Part shown: positions 12,264 to 24,532 of the stretch, piece by piece
Layout: the number at the start of each line of letters is the position of its first letter
Position numbering within the stretch: the first letter of the stretch is position 1
Assembly (NCBI RefSeq): GCF_000423185.1
Contig: NZ_AUHM01000022.1
Location: 1 to 64,000, forward strand
DNA from: Inquilinus limosus DSM 16000
GTDB lineage: Bacteria > Pseudomonadota > Alphaproteobacteria > DSM-16000 > Inquilinaceae
Length of the DNA: 64,000 nt
Direction: 5' to 3'
Notes under the pieces: model-generated
Told to the model about the DNA's origin: nothing
The model's database searches: none
The model's input: only the letters and a program-made list of their open reading frames with translations
Program-made: the position numbers and the translations under genes

Positions 12264-14093
12264 TCAGAATCCGCCCGGTATCGCCTGCCGACGCTCGATC
12301 TCCTGCCGCAGCCCGCGCCAACGTTCCAGCGCGGCCGCCGTGCCCTGCCTGGCCATGTCGCGCGCCGCATCCGCCAGCTCGCGCCTGAGGGCGCGCAGCT
12401 CGAGATGGCCCATGACCATGGACCAGCCGGCGCGAGCCTCCTCGGGAGGCGCTTCCGGCCGGGTGAAGGGCCATTTCCTGCGAATGCGGTCGACCAATGC
12501 CGGCGGCAGTCCATCGGCTTCGGGAACAGTCAGGTAGGTCCGAGTCGGCTGCGAATCAAGTCCGTCCGATTCGCCGCTCTGCGAATCACCGAGTCGCGCC
12601 AGCAGCGACTGGCGCAGCGAATCGAGGTCCGGATCGGCGATCTCGATCATGGCGAAGGCCTCGCCGACCTCTTCGCCCAGATCGGGATGGGCGGCGAGAA
12701 GGCACAGGAGGACGCAGATCGCCAGGCGGTCGTCCTGCTCGTCGCGGATCGATTGCGGCTTCGGCCCGACCGGCGCCGGCGGCTTGCCCGGCCGCCAGTC
12801 CCCGCCCTGTCGGCGCGGCCGGGCAGGAAAGGCTTCCTCGAACCGGGTCCGCAGCTCGGCCAGGTACTGGGCCTGCACCGCGGGATCGGCGATCCGCCGG
12901 GCCTGGGCCTCGACGCCGGCGCGCAGGCCCGCCCGCCCTTCCGGCGTGTCCAGCCGGTGCATCGTGGTCTGCCGGTCGTACAACACCCGGACCAGCGGCA
13001 GGGCGCCCTCCAGCACCGACTGCATGGCCGCGCCGCCGCCGGAGCCGCGGATCAGGCTGTCCGGGTCCTCGCCCTGCGGCAGGAAGGCGATCCGCGCGGA
13101 ATGGTCCGGCCGCAGCTGCGGCAGGATCCGGTCCATCGCCCGCCAGGCGGCGCGCCGCCCGGCCTCGTCGCCGTCGAAGCACAGCACCGGCACCGGCGCC
13201 ATCTTCCACAGCTCGACGATCTGCTCCTCGGTCAGGGCGGTGCCGAGCGGCGCCACCGCCGCCTCGAAGCCGGCGCGGACCAGCGCGATCACGTCCATAT
13301 AGCCTTCGGCGACGATCACGGTCTGGCCCTGCGACGCCGCCTGGCGCGCCCGCGACAGGCCGTACAGCAGCTTGCCCTTGTGGAACAGCGGGTTGTCCGG
13401 GCTGTTCAGGTATTTCGGCCCGTCCCCCTCCATGATCCGGCCGCCGAAGGCGACGGTGCGGCCGCGCCGGTCGGCCACCGGGAAGATCACCCGATTGCGG
13501 AAGAAGGAATAGAGGTCGCGCCCGTCATCGGGCCGGCGGGCCAGCCCGACCTCCTCGATCATCGCGTCCTGGAAGCCCTGGCCGCGCAGATGCTTGATCA
13601 GCCTGCCCCCATCGCCGGGCGCGAAGCCCAGGCGGAAGCGGGAGACCGTTTCGTTGTCGAGGCCACGGCCCCTGAGATAGTCGCGGGCCGCCCGGCCGCC
13701 GGGGCCGCGCAGCTCGGCCTCGAAGAAGGCGCAGGCCGACTCGACGACGTCGTACAGGGTCTTCTGCCGCTCGAACCGGGCCCGGTCCTCGGGCTTCGTC
13801 TTCGGCACCTCCAGCCCCGCCTGGGCCGCCAGCATCTCCACCGTCTCCATGAAGGACAGGCGGTCGTGCTGCATGACGAAGCTGATGACGTCGCCATGGG
13901 CGCCGCAGCCGAAGCAGTGGAAGAAGCCCTTCTGGTCGTTGACCGTGAAGCTCGGCGTCTTCTCCTTGTGGAACGGGCAGCAGGCCTTGTACTCGCCCTT
14001 GGTGCTGCGCTGCAGCGGCACCCGCTTGCCGACCACGTCGGACACCTGGAGGCGGGTGCGCAGCTCGTCGAGGAAGCCGGGAGGAAGGGACAT
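12264..14093 (-). CDS. dnaG: DNA primase DnaG
   Basis: Primase makes RNA primers for the lagging strand with the replicative helicase. The 609-residue protein has the CHC2 zinc finger (Cys39, His42, Cys60, Cys63 in CPFH and FHCFGCGAHGD). The TOPRIM core follows with VIVAEGYMDVIAL and VLCFDGDEAGRRA carrying the metal-binding acidic residues. The C-terminal helicase-interaction region is less conserved. rpoD lies 147 nt downstream and yqeY 86 nt upstream on the same strand, so this is the alphaproteobacterial version of the dnaG-rpoD operon with yqeY in the rpsU position. Confidence 0.98.
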   Translation of the reverse strand: MSLPPGFLDELRTRLQVSDVVGKRVPLQRSTKGEYKACCPFHKEKTPSFTVNDQKGFFHCFGCGAHGDVISFVMQHDRLSFMETVEMLAAQAGLEVPKTKPEDRARFERQKTLYDVVESACAFFEAELRGPGGRAARDYLRGRGLDNETVSRFRLGFAPGDGGRLIKHLRGQGFQDAMIEEVGLARRPDDGRDLYSFFRNRVIFPVADRRGRTVAFGGRIMEGDGPKYLNSPDNPLFHKGKLLYGLSRARQAASQGQTVIVAEGYMDVIALVRAGFEAAVAPLGTALTEEQIVELWKMAPVPVLCFDGDEAGRRAAWRAMDRILPQLRPDHSARIAFLPQGEDPDSLIRGSGGGAAMQSVLEGALPLVRVLYDRQTTMHRLDTPEGRAGLRAGVEAQARRIADPAVQAQYLAELRTRFEEAFPARPRRQGGDWRPGKPPAPVGPKPQSIRDEQDDRLAICVLLCLLAAHPDLGEEVGEAFAMIEIADPDLDSLRQSLLARLGDSQSGESDGLDSQPTRTYLTVPEADGLPPALVDRIRRKWPFTRPEAPPEEARAGWSMVMGHLELRALRRELADAARDMARQGTAAALERWRGLRQEIERRQAIPGGF

Positions 14094-14179
14094 GCACGGG
14101 TTCTAGCGGGCGGGACCGCTTCAGCCTAACGCGATTCCCGCTCCGCAGGTCAGCGGTTCTCTGCAGGCGGGCCCCGTCC

Positions 14180-14635
14180 TCAGCCCAGCTGCGCCTTCAC
14201 CGCGGCCGAGACCTTGGAGAAGTCCATTCGGCCGGCATAGCGCGACTTCAGCTCGGCCATCACCCGGCCCATGTCCTTCATGCCGGCGGCGCCGATCTCC
14301 TTGATCACCGCGCCGATCGCGGCCGCCGTCTCGGCCTCGTCCATCGCCTGGGGCAGGAAGCGCTCGATCACCGCGATCTCGCCCTGCTCCTTGTCGACCA
14401 GGTCCTGCCGGCCGCCCTTCTCGTAGAGGGCGATGCTCTCGCGCCGCTGCTTCACCATGCCCTGCAGCATCGACAGGATCTCCTCGTCCGGGATGCCGTC
14501 GGCGTTGCCCTTGGCGCGGGCGTCGATGTCCTTGGTCTTGAGCGCGGCGATGATCATCCGCACGGTCGAGAGCGTGCGCTCGTCCTTGGCCTTCATCGCC
14601 TGCTTCAGCGCGTCGGTGAACTGGGCGCGCAGCAT
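14180..14635 (-). CDS. GatB/YqeY domain-containing protein
   Basis: A 151-residue protein equivalent to the tRNA-binding YqeY tail domain of GatB. Conserved features are the start MLRAQFTDALKQAMKAKD, the KQRRESI and GRQDLVDKE motifs, LPQAMDEAE and GMKDMGRVMAELK. An AGGAGG ribosome site 8 nt before the ATG fixes the start; the reading frame stays open upstream through a tandem repeat but is probably untranslated. Stand-alone YqeY proteins may help discriminate tRNA during amidation, but the role is unsettled. It is first in a yqeY-dnaG-rpoD run. The C-terminal coding sequence matches the upstream repeat closely. Confidence 0.93.
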   Translation of the reverse strand: MLRAQFTDALKQAMKAKDERTLSTVRMIIAALKTKDIDARAKGNADGIPDEEILSMLQGMVKQRRESIALYEKGGRQDLVDKEQGEIAVIERFLPQAMDEAETAAAIGAVIKEIGAAGMKDMGRVMAELKSRYAGRMDFSKVSAAVKAQLG

Positions 14636-14670
14636 GATCGGATCCTCCTGACAGAAGCGGCGCGGACTGT

Positions 14671-14767
14671 CGGCCATTCGGCCGACATAGACAAGAGTGA
14701 GGGCGGCCATTCTGCCGGCATAGGCAAGAGAAGGGGGCGGCCATTCCGCCAGCGCGGGCAAGAGGGG
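14671..14767. repeat. Three tandem 33-34 bp direct repeats
   Basis: Units start at 14671, 14704 and 14738. Each reads cggccattc, then gcc, a variable pair and an a/g-rich tail with caagag. Units 1 and 2 each match a 17-bp stretch inside the yqeY coding region (14224-14240) with one difference. They occupy the divergent gap between yqeY and carA and must overlap the promoters of both genes. Confidence 0.85.
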
Positions 14768-14824
14768 CTGGAATCTCGCCGCCGTCCGTGCTTTATGCCT
14801 GGAAATTCACACCCCGAGGTTGCC

Positions 14825-15985
14825 ATGACCCACACCGCTCCGCCTCCCGGCGCCACTGCGGCGCTCGTGCTCGCCGACGGCACGGTGCTGTGGGGCCGAG
14901 GCATCGGGGCCACCGGCCGCGCCATCGGCGAGGTCTGCTTCAACACCTCGATGACCGGCTATCAGGAGATCATGACCGATCCGTCCTATGCCGGGCAGAT
15001 CGTCACCTTCACCTTCCCGCATATCGGCAATGTCGGCGCCAACCCCGAGGACGTCGAGACCGGGACCACGGCGGCGCGCGGCCTGGTGCTGCGCGACGAC
15101 ATCACCGAGCCGTCGAACTGGCGCGCCACCCGCGACTTCGACGACTGGCTGCAATCCTTCGGCCTGATCGGCATCGCCGGGGTCGACACCCGCGCCCTGA
15201 CCCGCCGCATCCGCGACGCCGGCGCCCCGACCGGGGTGGTGATCCACGCGCCCGACGGCGCCTTCGACATCGGCGCCGCCCTGGCCGAGGCCCAGGCCTG
15301 GCCGGGGCTCGAGGGCATGGACCTGGCGAAGGAGGTGTCCTGCACCCAGACCTATCGCTGGGGCGAGACGCGCTGGGCGCACGGCACCGGCTACGGCACG
15401 CTGGAAAACCCGAAGCGCAAGGTCGTGGCGATCGATTTCGGCGCCAAGCGCAACATCCTGCGCTGCCTGGCCTCGACCGGCTGCGAGGTCACCGTGGTGC
15501 CGGCGACGGCGACGGCCGAGGACGTGCTGAGCCACAGCCCCGACGGGATCTTCCTGGCCAACGGCCCGGGCGACCCGGCGGCGACCGGCAGCTATGCCGT
15601 GCCCACGATCAAGGCGCTGCTCGACACCGGGCTGCCGATGTTCGGCATCTGCCTCGGCCACCAGATGCTGGCGCTGGCGCTGGGCGGCCGCACCGGCAAG
15701 ATGGCGCGCGGCCATCGCGGGGCCAACCACCCGGTCAAGGACCTGACCACCGGCAAGGTCGAGATCACCAGCCAGAACCACGGCTTCCAGGTGCTGCCGG
15801 AGAGCCTGCCGGACACGGTCGAGGTCACCCATGTCAGCCTGTTCGACGGCTCGAACGAGGGGCTGCGGCTGAAGGACCGGCCGGTGTTCTCGGTGCAGTA
15901 CCACCCCGAGGCCAGCCCGGGACCGCAGGACAGCCACTACCTGTTCCAGCGCTTCGTCGACCTGATCGACGCGCGGAAGCGCTGA
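14825..15985 (+). CDS. carA: Carbamoyl-phosphate synthase small subunit
   Basis: The glutaminase subunit supplies ammonia to CarB for pyrimidine and arginine synthesis. It has 386 residues. The N-terminal domain contains GEVCFNTSMTGYQEIMTDPSYAGQ. The C-terminal class I amidotransferase domain has the nucleophile in MFGICLGHQML and the His-Glu pair in YHPEASPGPQD. The start at 14825 is the one aligned with the family. carB is about 4.7 kb away on the same strand, separated by small genes, a cyclase and an aldo/keto reductase, so the two subunits are not in one operon here. Confidence 0.98.
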   Translation: MTHTAPPPGATAALVLADGTVLWGRGIGATGRAIGEVCFNTSMTGYQEIMTDPSYAGQIVTFTFPHIGNVGANPEDVETGTTAARGLVLRDDITEPSNWRATRDFDDWLQSFGLIGIAGVDTRALTRRIRDAGAPTGVVIHAPDGAFDIGAALAEAQAWPGLEGMDLAKEVSCTQTYRWGETRWAHGTGYGTLENPKRKVVAIDFGAKRNILRCLASTGCEVTVVPATATAEDVLSHSPDGIFLANGPGDPAATGSYAVPTIKALLDTGLPMFGICLGHQMLALALGGRTGKMARGHRGANHPVKDLTTGKVEITSQNHGFQVLPESLPDTVEVTHVSLFDGSNEGLRLKDRPVFSVQYHPEASPGPQDSHYLFQRFVDLIDARKR

Positions 15986-16605
15986 TGCCGCAGCGCGAGC
16001 CGCCACGCCTGCTCGGCCCCAGGGTCGCCCTGACCCTGGCCGGACCGGCCGACGGCGCGGCGCTGGCCGCCTTCCACGACCGGGAGTGGGATTATCTCGG
16101 TCCCTGGATGCCGCCGCGCAGCGCCGCCTGGCGGACCGAGCCCTATTGGCGCCGCTGGGGCGCGGACGCGGCGGAGCTGTTCCTCGAGGACCGCGCCGTG
16201 CGCCTGGTGCTGCGCCTGCCCGACCAGCCGGAGGCCGGCATCATCGGGCAGCTGAACCTGAACATGCTGGCGCGCGGACCTTTCCAGGCCGCGACGCTGG
16301 GCTACCACCTGGCCGCGGCGCAGCAGGGCCAGGGCCTGATGCGCGAGGCGCTGGAGTTGGCGATCGCCTATGCCTTCGGCCCTCTGGGGCTGCACCGGCT
16401 GATGGCCAACCACCTGCCGGAGAACGCGCGCAGCGCCGCCCTGCTGCAGCGCCTGGGCTTCGCCCGCGAAGGCTATGCCAAGGACTATCTGTTCATCGGC
16501 GGGGCCTGGCGCGACCATGTGCTGACGGCCCTGACCAACCCCGATCCGGTCGATCCCCGGCCGGGTAGGCCCGGAACCCGCTTCCCCCGCCCGCCGTTGC
16601 TTTGA
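15985..16605 (+). CDS. GNAT-family N-acetyltransferase (RimJ/RimL-like)
   Basis: An acetyl-CoA-dependent acetyltransferase of 206 residues. It opens LGPRVALTLAGPADGAALAAF. The acetyl-CoA loop is AAAQQGQGLMREALELAI, followed by LGLHRLMANHLPENARSAALLQRLGFAREGYAKDY (read here in parts), typical of ribosomal-protein N-terminal acetyltransferases. Its ATG overlaps the carA stop by one base (TGATG), so the two are translationally coupled. The last ~20 residues are Pro/Arg-rich and outside the fold. The acceptor is unknown; a ribosomal protein alpha-amino group is the family-based guess. Confidence 0.85.
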   Translation: MPQREPPRLLGPRVALTLAGPADGAALAAFHDREWDYLGPWMPPRSAAWRTEPYWRRWGADAAELFLEDRAVRLVLRLPDQPEAGIIGQLNLNMLARGPFQAATLGYHLAAAQQGQGLMREALELAIAYAFGPLGLHRLMANHLPENARSAALLQRLGFAREGYAKDYLFIGGAWRDHVLTALTNPDPVDPRPGRPGTRFPRPPLL

Positions 16606-16655
16606 CGACGGCCGGCCCGCTCCGCGGCCGGCGCGCAGCGCAGCGAGGAGGCGAC

Positions 16656-16802
16656 ATGCCGGACGACCGTCCTCCGCCGACGATCAACACCACCGAGGCC
16701 CGGCAGGGCGAATCCCGCGGCCGCATGCGCTGGGTGCTGCACCTGTCGCTCGGCCTGGCGATCGTGGTGCTCGGCGCACTTCTGCTCGGATGGGTGTTCT
16801 GA
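16656..16802 (+). CDS. Small single-pass membrane protein
   Basis: A 48-residue protein: a short polar N-terminus (MPDDRPPPTINTTEARQGES), a basic turn, then one hydrophobic helix (WVLHLSLGLAIVVLGALLLG). GGAGG precedes the ATG by 5 nt. Such tiny tail-anchored proteins are frequent in alphaproteobacteria and have no assigned role. It follows the acetyltransferase by 50 nt and may be read from the carA transcript. Confidence 0.6.
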   Translation: MPDDRPPPTINTTEARQGESRGRMRWVLHLSLGLAIVVLGALLLGWVF

Positions 16803-16818
16803 CCGGGGCACAAGAAGA

Positions 16819-16838
16819 GGGCGGCCGCGAGGCCGCCC
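16819..16838. terminator. Candidate bidirectional hairpin between convergent genes
   Basis: A perfect 8-bp stem GGGCGGCC / GGCCGCCC with loop GCGA between two convergent genes. T-runs are poor on both sides, so termination may be weak or Rho-assisted. Confidence 0.4.
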
Positions 16839-16863
16839 CAGTCTCCCTAGCCTGCCTTCGTTT

Positions 16864-17250
16864 CTACAGCCAATAGGGCGGCACGCGGTAATAGTCGTGC
16901 ACTTGCCGCGCCCATTGCCGGTCGTCCCAGTCGAAGCCGTCGCCGACGTCGTGGGCCGGGGCGCCACGAAGCTGGTCCTCGGTGATGTCCAGCTCATAGG
17001 CGTCGAGCGCCTCGTTGTAGGTCAGCATCGACCACGGCAGGGCGTAGTAGTCCTCGCCGATGCCGAGGAAGCCGCCGAAGGTCATGACCGCATAGGCGAC
17101 GCGGCCGGTCCGCTTGTCGATCATCACCCGCTGGATGGTGCCGATCCGATCGCCGTTCGGCCGCCGCACCGGGGTGCTCTCGACCTTGTCGCTGGCGATC
17201 AGCCGCTCGGTCTCGCGGGTGCGGAGATCCCGGTCTGCCTGGGTCTGCAT
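16864..17250 (-). CDS. PRC-barrel domain protein
   Basis: A 128-residue cytosolic protein built round a PRC-barrel: IASDKVESTPVRRPNGDRIGTIQRVMIDKRTGRVAYAV is read here as the first strands, then FGGFLGIGEDYYALPW, a conserved PRC motif in stand-alone bacterial proteins. The C-terminus is Trp/Tyr/Asp-rich. GGGAG lies before the chosen start. Small PRC proteins of this type are widespread in rhizobia and Azospirillum relatives and often linked to stress, but no biochemical role is established. It is convergent with the small membrane-protein gene. Confidence 0.85.
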   Translation of the reverse strand: MQTQADRDLRTRETERLIASDKVESTPVRRPNGDRIGTIQRVMIDKRTGRVAYAVMTFGGFLGIGEDYYALPWSMLTYNEALDAYELDITEDQLRGAPAHDVGDGFDWDDRQWARQVHDYYRVPPYWL

Positions 17251-17379
17251 GTCGCTCTCCCGCAGTTGTGGCCTCATCCCGGCAACGCCGCGTCGGACCC
17301 GCCGGTTCCCCGGAACCGGAGCGGATGGGCGGCGATTGACCAGGGAGACCGCCGTCCCCGGATATGCGAGGCCGTGACG

Positions 17380-17535
17380 ATGAGCGATCCCAAGAAGCCG
17401 CCGCCGGACCCGACCCAGCCGCCGATCCCCAATCCGCGGCCGGACACGCCGCCCGACCAGCCGGGCCAGCCGCCGCCGGAAGTGCCGCCGGGAATCCCGC
17501 CCGAGCCGCCCCTGCCGGATCCGGTCCGGATGTGA
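17380..17535 (+). CDS. Small proline-rich protein
   Basis: A 51-residue open frame, MSDPKKPPPDPTQPP onward, in which about half the residues are proline and the rest mostly Asp, Glu and Gln. GAGG lies about 10 nt before the ATG. Comparable short Pro-rich hypothetical proteins occur in related genomes. No signal peptide or membrane segment. Composition bias in a GC-rich genome can produce spurious Pro-rich frames, so it may not be expressed. Confidence 0.45.
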   Translation: MSDPKKPPPDPTQPPIPNPRPDTPPDQPGQPPPEVPPGIPPEPPLPDPVRM

Positions 17536-17549
17536 CGGCCCATGAAAAA

Positions 17550-17574
17550 GGCCGGCACCCGAAGGGTGCCGGCC
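17550..17574 (-). terminator. Rho-independent terminator of the RW-rich protein gene
   Basis: A perfect 11-bp stem GGCCGGCACCC / GGGTGCCGGCC with a 3-nt loop. It is followed on the minus strand by TTTTTC. It lies 27 nt after the stop of the gene at 17602-17949. Confidence 0.85.
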
Positions 17575-17601
17575 CCACCGTCCTTGGCTGGTCGCGCGCG
17601 A

Positions 17602-17949
17602 TCAGTAGCGCCAGTACCAGTAGGGACGGCGCCAGCTGTGGTCGCGCCAGCGCCAGTCGCGATGCTGCCAGTACCGGCGGTCGTGGCGCCAATGGTCGCG
17701 ATACCACTCCCGGCGGTCGCGGCGCCAGTCGCGGTAGTCGCGCCGCCATTCGCGACGGTCGCGGCGCCAGTCGCGGCGGTCGCGCCAGTCCACCTTGGTG
17801 TTGAGCGACGTGTCCCCCTGGCCATGCCAGACCGCCGGCGTCGCCACAGGGGCAGGCGCCCGGTCCTGGGCGAGGGCGGCGCCCGAGGCGCCGGCGAGGA
17901 GCAGGGCCGCCGAAGCGGCCATGAGAACACGCTTCATACGAGACAACAT
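17602..17949 (-). CDS. Secreted Arg/Trp/Asp-rich repeat protein
   Basis: A 115-residue protein with a signal peptide (residues 5-28, ending ASGAALAQ). The mature part ends in about 60 residues made of RDWRRDRREW-like units plus His and Tyr, finishing RRPYWYWRY. Alternating Arg/Asp and Trp suggests an extended, charged, surface-active segment rather than a folded enzyme. The start MLSRMKRV is set by AGAGGG 9 nt upstream. It has its own terminator and a 291-nt, relatively AT-rich upstream gap (17950-18240) with no other gene. Function unknown; similar short secreted proteins are annotated only as hypothetical. Confidence 0.7.
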   Translation of the reverse strand: MLSRMKRVLMAASAALLLAGASGAALAQDRAPAPVATPAVWHGQGDTSLNTKVDWRDRRDWRRDRREWRRDYRDWRRDRREWYRDHWRHDRRYWQHRDWRWRDHSWRRPYWYWRY

Positions 17950-18240
17950 AGGGGTGATCCCTCTTCCATCAACCGGCGATGTGCCCTGGGGAACAACAGC
18001 CGGCTCCCACACTTCACGCTCCACCCCGAAGACTCCGTCGCCGCCACCGGCAGTCGACACAAGCAATCACCAACAAACCGAGCCGCGATGCGGCCAAATT
18101 CCTTTTAAGCCACGAAGATATCAAAAAGAAGCCACAATTTGAATTCGCGATAGATTGCAATCGGACGCCAAAACTCAATTATCAACATAAAAGGAAGACC
18201 AGAACTCTGCGTTCCCAGTGATCGGGAGCGTCGTCGGCGG

Positions 18241-19119
18241 TCAGAGGATGGCGAGCGGCATCTTCCGCCGCGGCGGCGGGAAGGCCTGGTCCAGCGCCGC
18301 CAGATCGGCCTCGTCGAGGACGATATCCAGCGCCCGGCGGTGGTCGCGCAGGCGGTCGACCCGGCTGGATTTCGGGATGGCGACGACGCCCTGCCGGGTC
18401 AGCAGCCAGGCGAGCGCCACCGTGGCCGGCGCGACGTCGTGCCGGCTGGCGACTTCGCCGAGGACGGGGTGGCCGAGCAGCCGGCCCTGGCCGAGCGGGG
18501 AATAGGCCATCACCGGCAGGCCGCGCCGCTGGCACCAGGGCAGGAGGTCCCATTCGATGCCGCGCGCCGACAGGCTGTAGCAGACCTGGTTCGTCGCGGT
18601 GCGGTCGCCGCCCTTCTCGCCGGTCCAGGCCTCCATGTCGCCGAGATCGAAATTGCTGACGCCCCAGTCGACCACCTTGCCGTCGGCGCGCAAACGCTCG
18701 AAGGCCTCGATCGTCTCGGCATAGGGCACACGGCCCTGCCAGTGCAGCAGGTAGAGGTCGATCCGGTCGGTGCCGAGCCGGCGCAGGCTGCGCTCGCAGG
18801 CTTCGATCGCGGCGGTGCGGCCGGCATTGTGCGGATAGACCTTGCTGACCAGGAAGACCTCGTCGCGGCGGCCGCGGACCGCCTGGCCGACCACCTCCTC
18901 GGCCCCGCCCTCACCATACATCTCGGCGGTGTCGATCAGGGTCAGGCCGAGATCGATCCCGGCGGCCAGCGCCGCCGCCTCCTCCTTCGCCCGGCGCCGG
19001 TCCTCGCCCATGCCCCAGGTGCCCTGCCCCAGGATCGGCATGGCGGCGCCGGACGGCAGCGCCACGGTGGTCTCGCCCGCCGGCCGGCGGCGCAGGCCGG
19101 CCCCATCGCTGCTGCTCAT
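18241..19119 (-). CDS. Aldo/keto reductase
   Basis: A cytosolic NADPH-dependent aldehyde or ketone reductase of 292 residues with the (beta/alpha)8 fold. Visible: LGQGTWGMGED near the N-terminus, the catalytic Asp-Tyr region IDTAEMYGEGGAEE, the catalytic Lys in FLVSKVYP, the His in YLLHWQG, and the coenzyme-binding AIPKSSRVDRLRDH. An AGGAGG six bases before the second of two close ATGs fixes the start at 19119. The cyclase gene ends 10 nt upstream, so the pair is co-transcribed. Substrate unknown. Confidence 0.92.
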   Translation of the reverse strand: MSSSDGAGLRRRPAGETTVALPSGAAMPILGQGTWGMGEDRRRAKEEAAALAAGIDLGLTLIDTAEMYGEGGAEEVVGQAVRGRRDEVFLVSKVYPHNAGRTAAIEACERSLRRLGTDRIDLYLLHWQGRVPYAETIEAFERLRADGKVVDWGVSNFDLGDMEAWTGEKGGDRTATNQVCYSLSARGIEWDLLPWCQRRGLPVMAYSPLGQGRLLGHPVLGEVASRHDVAPATVALAWLLTRQGVVAIPKSSRVDRLRDHRRALDIVLDEADLAALDQAFPPPRRKMPLAIL

Positions 19120-19129
19120 GCGCATCCTC

Positions 19130-20515
19130 CTATTCCGCGATCGCCACCCGTCCCTGCGACGCCGCGCCGAGCGCGGCCAGGGTCCAGATCGCCAGCGCCT
19201 CCTGCCGGCCGCGGATCTCCGCCTGCCCGGCCGGCCCGAAATCGTCCAGCACCTCCCGCGGGCAGCCTTCGCGGGCGGCCTGGGAGACCGCGGCGTCGCT
19301 GGCCACCACCCGGGCGGCGAGGCGGCGGCTCAGCCGCTCCAGCCGGCTGGCGACGTTGACCGTGTCGCCGACGACGCCGAATTCCAGGCGCCGCTCGTCG
19401 CCGATATTGCCCATCACCACCAGGCCGTAATGCAGGCCGATGCCGACCTCGACCGGCGCGGCGCCGCGCCGTTGCCGCTTCTCGTTCCAGCGCTCGACCT
19501 CCGCGCACATCGCCCGGGCGCAGCACAGCGCGTTGCTGGCGTCGCGCGGGCCCGGCTGGGGCGTGCCGAAGGTCGCCATCACGCAGTCGCCGATATACTT
19601 GTCGATCGTGCCCTCATGGGCGAAGACCTGCTCGGCCATCCGCCGGTGGAAGCTGCGCAGCAGCGCCACCACCCGTTCCGGCGCCAGCCCTTCGGCCTGG
19701 CCGGAGAAGCCGACGATGTCGACGAACAGGATCACCGCCGGCTGCCGCTGGATCTCGCCCAGCGGCGCTGCCGAGGCGGCGAGCCGGCCGACCAGGTTGG
19801 GCGAGAAGTAGCGCGACAGCGCCGCCTTGGCCGCCTCCATCCGCGCCACCCGCCCGACCAGCCGGCGCGACCGCCACACGGCCAGCGCCAGGACCAGTGT
19901 CATCAGCACCAGGATGACGGTCTGGATCATCCACAGGGTGCTGCTGACGGCGTGCGGGTCGAGCGACATCGCGATGCGCTTGCCGTCGGCGCCGGGGCCC
20001 TCGACCACGTCGCTGGCGCTGGTGACGATGCTGTCGGGCCGCGTCGCCAGCCAGGCGAAGCCGAGCGACCAGGACACGGTCAGCGTCCCGCCGACCAGCA
20101 GCACCAGCTTCGGCGAATAGCTCAGCGCCACGCCGCACAGGAACAGCAGCAGGAACAGGAAGTTGGGGATGCGCTGGGTGAACTGGACCGGCACCTCGGA
20201 GCCGAACAGCGGGTTCGGCGCCACCATCACGAAGGTCAGCAGCACCGCGTCGAGCACCAGGAAGGCGCCGACGCCCCAGACGCCGATGCGGCCGCGCCGC
20301 TGCAGCAGATACGGGATCAGCCCGAGGCCGAGGAAGGCGGCGATCACGCCGAGATAGGCGATCGACCGTTCGGCCGGGATCGACAGCACGACATAAAGCG
20401 CCAGCAGCGCCGACACCAGGACGCGGCCGTAGAAGACATAGGAGAGGCCGTCCCGCTCCTCCCGCTCCATGGCGCCCCGGATGCCGCCGGGCGTCGCCTG
20501 CGCCGGCTCGGCCAT
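19130..20515 (-). CDS. Membrane-anchored class III adenylate cyclase
   Basis: A 461-residue protein with about six N-terminal transmembrane helices (residues 30-220). A short linker with [14 protein letters not shown], a motif common before catalytic domains of this group, leads to a class III cyclase domain. Metal-binding aspartates lie in [10 protein letters not shown] and [11 protein letters not shown]. The Lys in TIDKYIGD and the [11 protein letters not shown] segment support ATP rather than GTP as substrate. It probably makes cAMP in response to a membrane or envelope signal. GGGAGG precedes the ATG. It is divergent from carB and coupled to the aldo/keto reductase downstream. Confidence 0.9.
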   Translation of the reverse strand: MAEPAQATPGGIRGAMEREERDGLSYVFYGRVLVSALLALYVVLSIPAERSIAYLGVIAAFLGLGLIPYLLQRRGRIGVWGVGAFLVLDAVLLTFVMVAPNPLFGSEVPVQFTQRIPNFLFLLLFLCGVALSYSPKLVLLVGGTLTVSWSLGFAWLATRPDSIVTSASDVVEGPGADGKRIAMSLDPHAVSSTLWMIQTVILVLMTLVLALAVWRSRRLVGRVARMEAAKAALSRYFSPNLVGRLAASAAPLGEIQRQPAVILFVDIVGFSGQAEGLAPERVVALLRSFHRRMAEQVFAHEGTIDKYIGDCVMATFGTPQPGPRDASNALCCARAMCAEVERWNEKRQRRGAAPVEVGIGLHYGLVVMGNIGDERRLEFGVVGDTVNVASRLERLSRRLAARVVASDAAVSQAAREGCPREVLDDFGPAGQAEIRGRQEALAIWTLAALGAASQGRVAIAE

Positions 20516-20616
20516 GCCGTCCTCCCAGCCTGATGACCCGCTGCAGATAGGGCGTCGGAGCGGCTTTCGCCAGGGTGCGGATGACGTCAGATCGCCCCAG
20601 CCCTGCGCCGATGGGC

Positions 20617-20645
20617 TTTCCCCCATCGCCATCCTTCCTTATAAG
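20617..20645 (+). promoter_or_regulatory. Candidate carB promoter and 5' hairpin
   Basis: TATAAG at 20640-20645 with a weak TTTCCC 17 bp upstream. A CGCTCC-TTCG-GGAGCG hairpin at 20650-20665 would lie at the very 5' end of the transcript, about 30 nt before the carB start, and could stabilise the mRNA. Confidence 0.3.
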
Positions 20646-20693
20646 AGCGCGCTCCTTCGGGAGCGTGCCCCCCGTACCCAGCAGGCCGCCCCC

Positions 20694-23945
<3,252 letters not shown>

Positions 23946-24034
23946 CACCGGGGGCAGGGATACGAGCAGGTCTGGAAGGCCGGCGTCCTTGACGCCGGAG
24001 GTACCGCTTTTTGGCTTTTTGGGACTGGAGCGCG

Positions 24035-24508
24035 ATGGAAAAGGTGCCGATGACCGCGGCGGGGTACAACCGGCTGCAGGAAGAGTTGAAGCATCTGAAG
24101 AGCGTGGCGCGGCCCGAGGTGATCAAGGCGATCGCGGAGGCGCGCGAGCATGGTGACCTGTCCGAAAACGCGGAATACCACGCGGCGCGCGAGCGCCAGA
24201 GCTTCATCGAAGGCCGGGTGATGGAACTCGAGGACCGGATCAGCCGGGCCGAGATCATCGACACCTCGAAGCTGTCGGGCGACACCATCAAGTTCGGCGC
24301 CACCGTGACGCTGGCGGACGAGGACACCGACGAGGAGATCACCTACCAGATCGTCGGCCAGGACGAGTCCGACATCAAGGAGGGCCGCCTGTCGATCACC
24401 GCCCCCCTGGCGCGCTCGCTGATCGGCAAGGCCGAGGGCGACCAGGTCGAGGTCACCACCCCCGGCGGCTCCAAGAGCTACGAGATCGTCACGGTCCAGT
24501 TCGTCTGA
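24035..24508 (+). CDS. greA: Transcription elongation factor GreA
   Basis: GreA rescues backtracked RNA polymerase by stimulating transcript cleavage. The 157 residues comprise the N-terminal coiled coil ([20 protein letters not shown]) with the tip acidic residues in [15 protein letters not shown], and the C-terminal globular domain ([31 protein letters not shown]). GGAG lies 4 nt before the ATG. It follows carB by 89 nt, a carA/carB-greA proximity known in other proteobacteria. A strong terminator follows. Confidence 0.97.
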   Translation: MEKVPMTAAGYNRLQEELKHLKSVARPEVIKAIAEAREHGDLSENAEYHAARERQSFIEGRVMELEDRISRAEIIDTSKLSGDTIKFGATVTLADEDTDEEITYQIVGQDESDIKEGRLSITAPLARSLIGKAEGDQVEVTTPGGSKSYEIVTVQFV

Positions 24509-24532
24509 CCACCGATCCTCTTTGCATTGCGC

